From Flammeovirgaceae bacterium UBA2366 (GTDB lineage Bacteria > Bacteroidota > Bacteroidia > Cytophagales > Cyclobacteriaceae): 64,000 nt of DNA. The translations under genes and the position numbers were made by a program. Below the pieces are notes generated by a model. That model did no database searches. It was not told the DNA's origin and worked only from the letters and a program-made list of their open reading frames with translations. Within the stretch, counting starts at the first letter, position 1; every line of letters begins with the position of its first letter. Location of the stretch: contig DDTK01000015.1 in NCBI GenBank assembly GCA_002344065.1, positions 186,001 to 250,000 on the forward strand, read 5' to 3'. Shown here in pieces: positions 61,100 through 64,000 of the stretch.

Positions 61100-63616
61100 T
61101 CAATCAGATGCTTTAATAGTATGCCGAAGTTGTTCCATTAATTTTTCAGTTTCTGTTGTGGCCACTGCAATACTATGGGCCAGTGAATGGATACCTGTTC
61201 CTCTTTCTAGTTGAATCTCGAGGGTGGAAAATTTTTTTGAAATGGAAAGTGCTCCAATTTGCCCGGTACGTCCGGCAAGCTTGTGAATAATTTCTCTTCC
61301 TTTACCCGATTCCTTAAGGGTAACAAGTTGTCGGAGCTCAATAAGCTCGGTTGACGTATCCTGGCAAAACTGCCCGACAACATCCTGAAGCAACGTGGTG
61401 TCGCCCAGTGTAAGTTGTTTCAATATATCAGGATTGTACAAGTCATTTAGTTCAGATTCTTGTTTTTGTTCAGGATGAGTGTGCGTTCCCAGAGCATTTA
61501 ATAATTCGTTTTCACGAAAGGGTTTAGGAAGGATGTCATCAAAACCATACGTTTTAAATTTCTTTTGTTCCTCCGGTAAAACGTGTGCAGTTAATGCGAT
61601 AAACCGCGTTGCAGGAGGTAATTTTTTTCTCAACTCCATACAAAGGTTAATTCCGTTGACAACCGGCATGCGGATGTCCATTAATACATGCGACAGGTTG
61701 CCGGGCAGAGGTTCCTTTAAAAGGGTTTCAGGGAATTGAACGGATGTGTACGGAATATTATTTTTCTGAAGAATTAGTTCGCACACTTTAAGAATTAGCG
61801 GATCATCATCTACTACCAGAACTCCGTCTATCTCAAAAGTTTTTTGTAGAGGTTTTATTGTTTGATACTGTTTTTCGGGTGTGGATGTAAATGGTGCTTT
61901 ATCAAAGCCAAGCTGAATGGTAAAGGTGGATCCGCTGCCGGGTTTACTTTCTGCTTTTAATTCTCCATATTGAGCATCAACCAGTGCTTTTACAATAGTT
62001 AGCCCTAATCCCGTTCCTCCATATTGTTGACTGATGGAACTGTTGGCTTGTTCGAAGTGATGAAAGATCCGTTCCAGATCTTCCTGGTGAATGCCAATTC
62101 CGGTATCCTCAATAATAAAACGGCAATTTAACCGATAACCGGTGTCCTCAGCAGAAACCAGTAGTTTTACAAAACCTTTTTCGGTGAACTTAACAGCATT
62201 ACTCAATAAATTATAAAGTATCTGGCGCAAGCGAAAGGGATCACCCAAAAGGTTTATATTCTTTACGCCATTGACTTCCACAATAAAGGCCAATCCTTTT
62301 TTATCGGTTTGTAACCGAAATGCGGCTTCTATTTCATGTAGTAAATTTTTAAGATTAAAGGGTTCACGCTCCAAGGTAAATTTTCCGGATTCAATTCGAC
62401 TGTAATCCAACACCTCATTTACGATATGAAGTAAATGTTCCGATGAACGTTGAATGGCTTCAATGGCTACCCGATTATTCCCTGTGTCATCCAATTGTTC
62501 AGAAAATCCAATAATCGATTGGAGAGGAGTTCGTATTTCGTGACTCATATTAGCCAGAAACCGTTCCTTTACCTGGCGAAGTTGATCGGTCTGATCTTTT
62601 GCCTCCAGTAATTGTTTACGGTAATACTGACTTCGATAAATATCACTGAGAATAAAAAACACGAGTACAGCAAGAGCCATAAAAATTCCAACCATAAGAA
62701 TTATTGCACGGTTAATGCTGCTATTCACCAAGGTAACGGCCAGTTCATAGTTGGCATGCAGTGTGGCGATTTCTTCACTCTCTACTTCATGTAAAATATT
62801 TAAAAGCTGATTTAGTAGGGTAGTGCTTGCCTCAATAAGAGCCAGTTCTCGGTTTATCAGTTGAGCACGCTGCTCGCGTTGTACCTGCTCCAGGTTAAGC
62901 ATGATTCTGCCAATTTGTTCAATGGCACTATCCTGCTTAATAATGGCCACGGTATCAGTAATTACGCTAAACTCTTCCCGTACCTCAACCCGGGGATCGT
63001 CATCGTTAGTATTCTTTTTGGAACCAAACAGCCGACCAAAAAAGGAGCGCTCATCTTTTTTACTTTTATCTGTACCGGGTATGAAAGTTGTTGTGGTGGT
63101 TTTCTGTTGTGTGGTAACAACATTGCTGTCGGGTTCAGGGTTATAATGAATTAAAAACTGAGAAAGCGAATCCAATTGATTTAGATATTCTTTATTGTTG
63201 GCCTGCACGGATCGTTCGCGCAGATAACGCAGAAAAAGTCGGTTTCTCTTCTGAAGAATTTTCTCCATCGCCAAAAGCCTGTCAACCTGATCATCTCTCC
63301 AGGGTAAGGTCATAAGCGTATCCAGTGCTACCATTAGGGCTTGCGATTCTTCAAGAATTCTTTTTGAGGCACGTTGGGGATTTTTAATCGCTTCCGCGCG
63401 ATGTTCTTGTTCTGCCCGAGTAACTTCCCGGAAGAAGCGGTTCAGAATCAGAATTTTCTCGTTTGGTGTTGATACGGAATCCACCTTTTCCATTAATTCG
63501 CCCAAACTAAAATACGCGATGCTTAGCGACAGGATAATAGCCCCGGAGGCCAGCAGAAAAGCTGCAATTACTTTCCCTTTAGTTCTGTGTAAAAATGGTT
63601 GCTGCTGATTCTGCAT
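61100..63616 (-). CDS. Hybrid sensor histidine kinase with receiver and HPt domains
   Basis: 838 residues. Two membrane helices (about 12-34 and 300-325) flank a periplasmic, coiled-coil-rich input region with an extra loop holding KKDERSFFGRLFGSKKN-like low-complexity charge. HisKA with His359 (MSHEIRTPLQS), HATPase_c (NLLSNAVKFTE, DTGIGI, GTGLGLTIVKAL), receiver with Asp647 (VLMDIRMPVVNG), and a C-terminal HPt with His778 (IIHKLAGRTGQIGA). This is a complete His-Asp-His relay protein. Final transfer would go to a separate regulator, possibly the NtrC-type protein coded next to it. Confidence 0.95.
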   Translation of the reverse strand: MQNQQQPFLHRTKGKVIAAFLLASGAIILSLSIAYFSLGELMEKVDSVSTPNEKILILNRFFREVTRAEQEHRAEAIKNPQRASKRILEESQALMVALDTLMTLPWRDDQVDRLLAMEKILQKRNRLFLRYLRERSVQANNKEYLNQLDSLSQFLIHYNPEPDSNVVTTQQKTTTTTFIPGTDKSKKDERSFFGRLFGSKKNTNDDDPRVEVREEFSVITDTVAIIKQDSAIEQIGRIMLNLEQVQREQRAQLINRELALIEASTTLLNQLLNILHEVESEEIATLHANYELAVTLVNSSINRAIILMVGIFMALAVLVFFILSDIYRSQYYRKQLLEAKDQTDQLRQVKERFLANMSHEIRTPLQSIIGFSEQLDDTGNNRVAIEAIQRSSEHLLHIVNEVLDYSRIESGKFTLEREPFNLKNLLHEIEAAFRLQTDKKGLAFIVEVNGVKNINLLGDPFRLRQILYNLLSNAVKFTEKGFVKLLVSAEDTGYRLNCRFIIEDTGIGIHQEDLERIFHHFEQANSSISQQYGGTGLGLTIVKALVDAQYGELKAESKPGSGSTFTIQLGFDKAPFTSTPEKQYQTIKPLQKTFEIDGVLVVDDDPLILKVCELILQKNNIPYTSVQFPETLLKEPLPGNLSHVLMDIRMPVVNGINLCMELRKKLPPATRFIALTAHVLPEEQKKFKTYGFDDILPKPFRENELLNALGTHTHPEQKQESELNDLYNPDILKQLTLGDTTLLQDVVGQFCQDTSTELIELRQLVTLKESGKGREIIHKLAGRTGQIGALSISKKFSTLEIQLERGTGIHSLAHSIAVATTETEKLMEQLRHTIKASD

Positions 63617-63766
63617 GATCGCTAAAATTAGAATATCCTGGCATCAATTGTGTGTTATTGTGGTGCATTTTATATGCCAGCATACGTATACGGTTAATGA
63701 ATTGATCTTAGCGGTAACTATTTTCTTTAAACTACCCTATTCCATGCTGAATTTATAGATGAGGGT

Positions 63767-63774
63767 TATATTTG
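63767..63774 (+). promoter_or_regulatory. -7 promoter element (TATATTTG)
   Basis: TATATTTG fits TAnnTTTG exactly and lies only 4 bases before the ATG at 63779, implying a leaderless or nearly leaderless message. Confidence 0.45.
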
Positions 63775-63778
63775 CACT

Positions 63779-64000
63779 ATGAAAGTTATTCAACGATTCA
63801 TTTTATTCATTATATGCTTTTATTCTTTCGGTGCGTTTAAAGCATTTCGGGAAGATGAGGTGGAATTAACGTGTGTAAAAAAGCAGATGTCGACCCAAAC
63901 CTGCCATTATAATTTTACAATTAATGGTATCCGTTACCATTTTATTGATAACGGATGCAAAACAAAAAGGGAAGATGTTATCAAAAAGGCCAAAGTAGGG
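63779..64000 (+). CDS. N-terminal part of a secreted Cys-containing protein (cut by window edge)
   Basis: 74 codons are visible with no stop. A signal peptide (MKVIQRFILFIICFYSFGAF) is followed by LTCVKKQMSTQTCHYNF and a further Cys (NGCKTKRED), so two disulfides are possible in the periplasm. No family is recognised. A -7 element lies immediately upstream. Confidence 0.65.
   Translation, partial: MKVIQRFILFIICFYSFGAFKAFREDEVELTCVKKQMSTQTCHYNFTINGIRYHFIDNGCKTKREDVIKKAKVG

Overview
The window reads as a chromosomal segment of a Bacteroidota bacterium, most likely order Cytophagales. Supporting signs are a SusC/SusD pair, the type IX secretion protein PorQ and a PorE-like OmpA protein, DUF4421 and GH3-family genes, several TAnnTTTG (-7) promoter elements, little Shine-Dalgarno signal, and a mobile mystery protein A/B pair beside a serine recombinase at a tRNA gene. 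No taxonomic search was possible.

Layout. 1-8042: dense two-component signalling block (a DUF-like membrane protein, NarL-type kinase and regulator, an orphan LuxR-type HTH protein, a CHASE3-PAS kinase, a CheY-like receiver, a receiver-kinase fusion, a PAS kinase and a second NarL-type regulator). 8043-10437: a secreted PD40 propeller protein, then two very small single-span membrane proteins (28 and 29 aa), each behind a TAGGA-N5-TCCTA palindrome that also precedes the orphan HTH gene. 10438-18506: retropepsin-like protease, SusC/SusD/lipoprotein operon, and a beta-lactamase-fold protein that has lost its catalytic residues; the SusC gene and the latter share a 17-bp palindrome. 18643-25673: Reg_prop/Y_Y_Y sensor kinase with its regulator, a PQQ-type propeller protein, a membrane-anchored AraC regulator and a small membrane protein. 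25674-31044: a genomic island abutting tRNA-Leu(CAA), with a truncated HEPN gene, Fic/HTH mobile mystery pair under four phased operators, a frameshifted gene of unknown function, two small ORFs and a large serine recombinase. 31104-64000: mainly core genes: ABM-domain protein, TPR-CHAT protein, dnaA with upstream DnaA boxes, HtrA protease, GH3, dxr-rseP, tandem plug-domain protein, PorE-like OmpA protein, lon, porQ-hslU-DUF4421, SixA-type phosphatase, LpxL-type acyltransferase, DUF389, BNR protein, FrnE-like DsbA protein, ahcY, a PepSY-like protein, an NtrC-type regulator, a hybrid kinase, and a partial secreted protein at the right edge.

The most interesting possible undescribed system is the regulon suggested by the TAGGA-N5-TCCTA palindromes. 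A kinase/regulator pair sits next to a receiver-less duplicate of the regulator's DNA-binding domain, and identical operator-like sites lie at nearly constant distance upstream of the orphan HTH gene and of two micro-membrane proteins about 8 kb away. The sites, ORFs and spacings are seen directly in the sequence; the regulatory link is inference.
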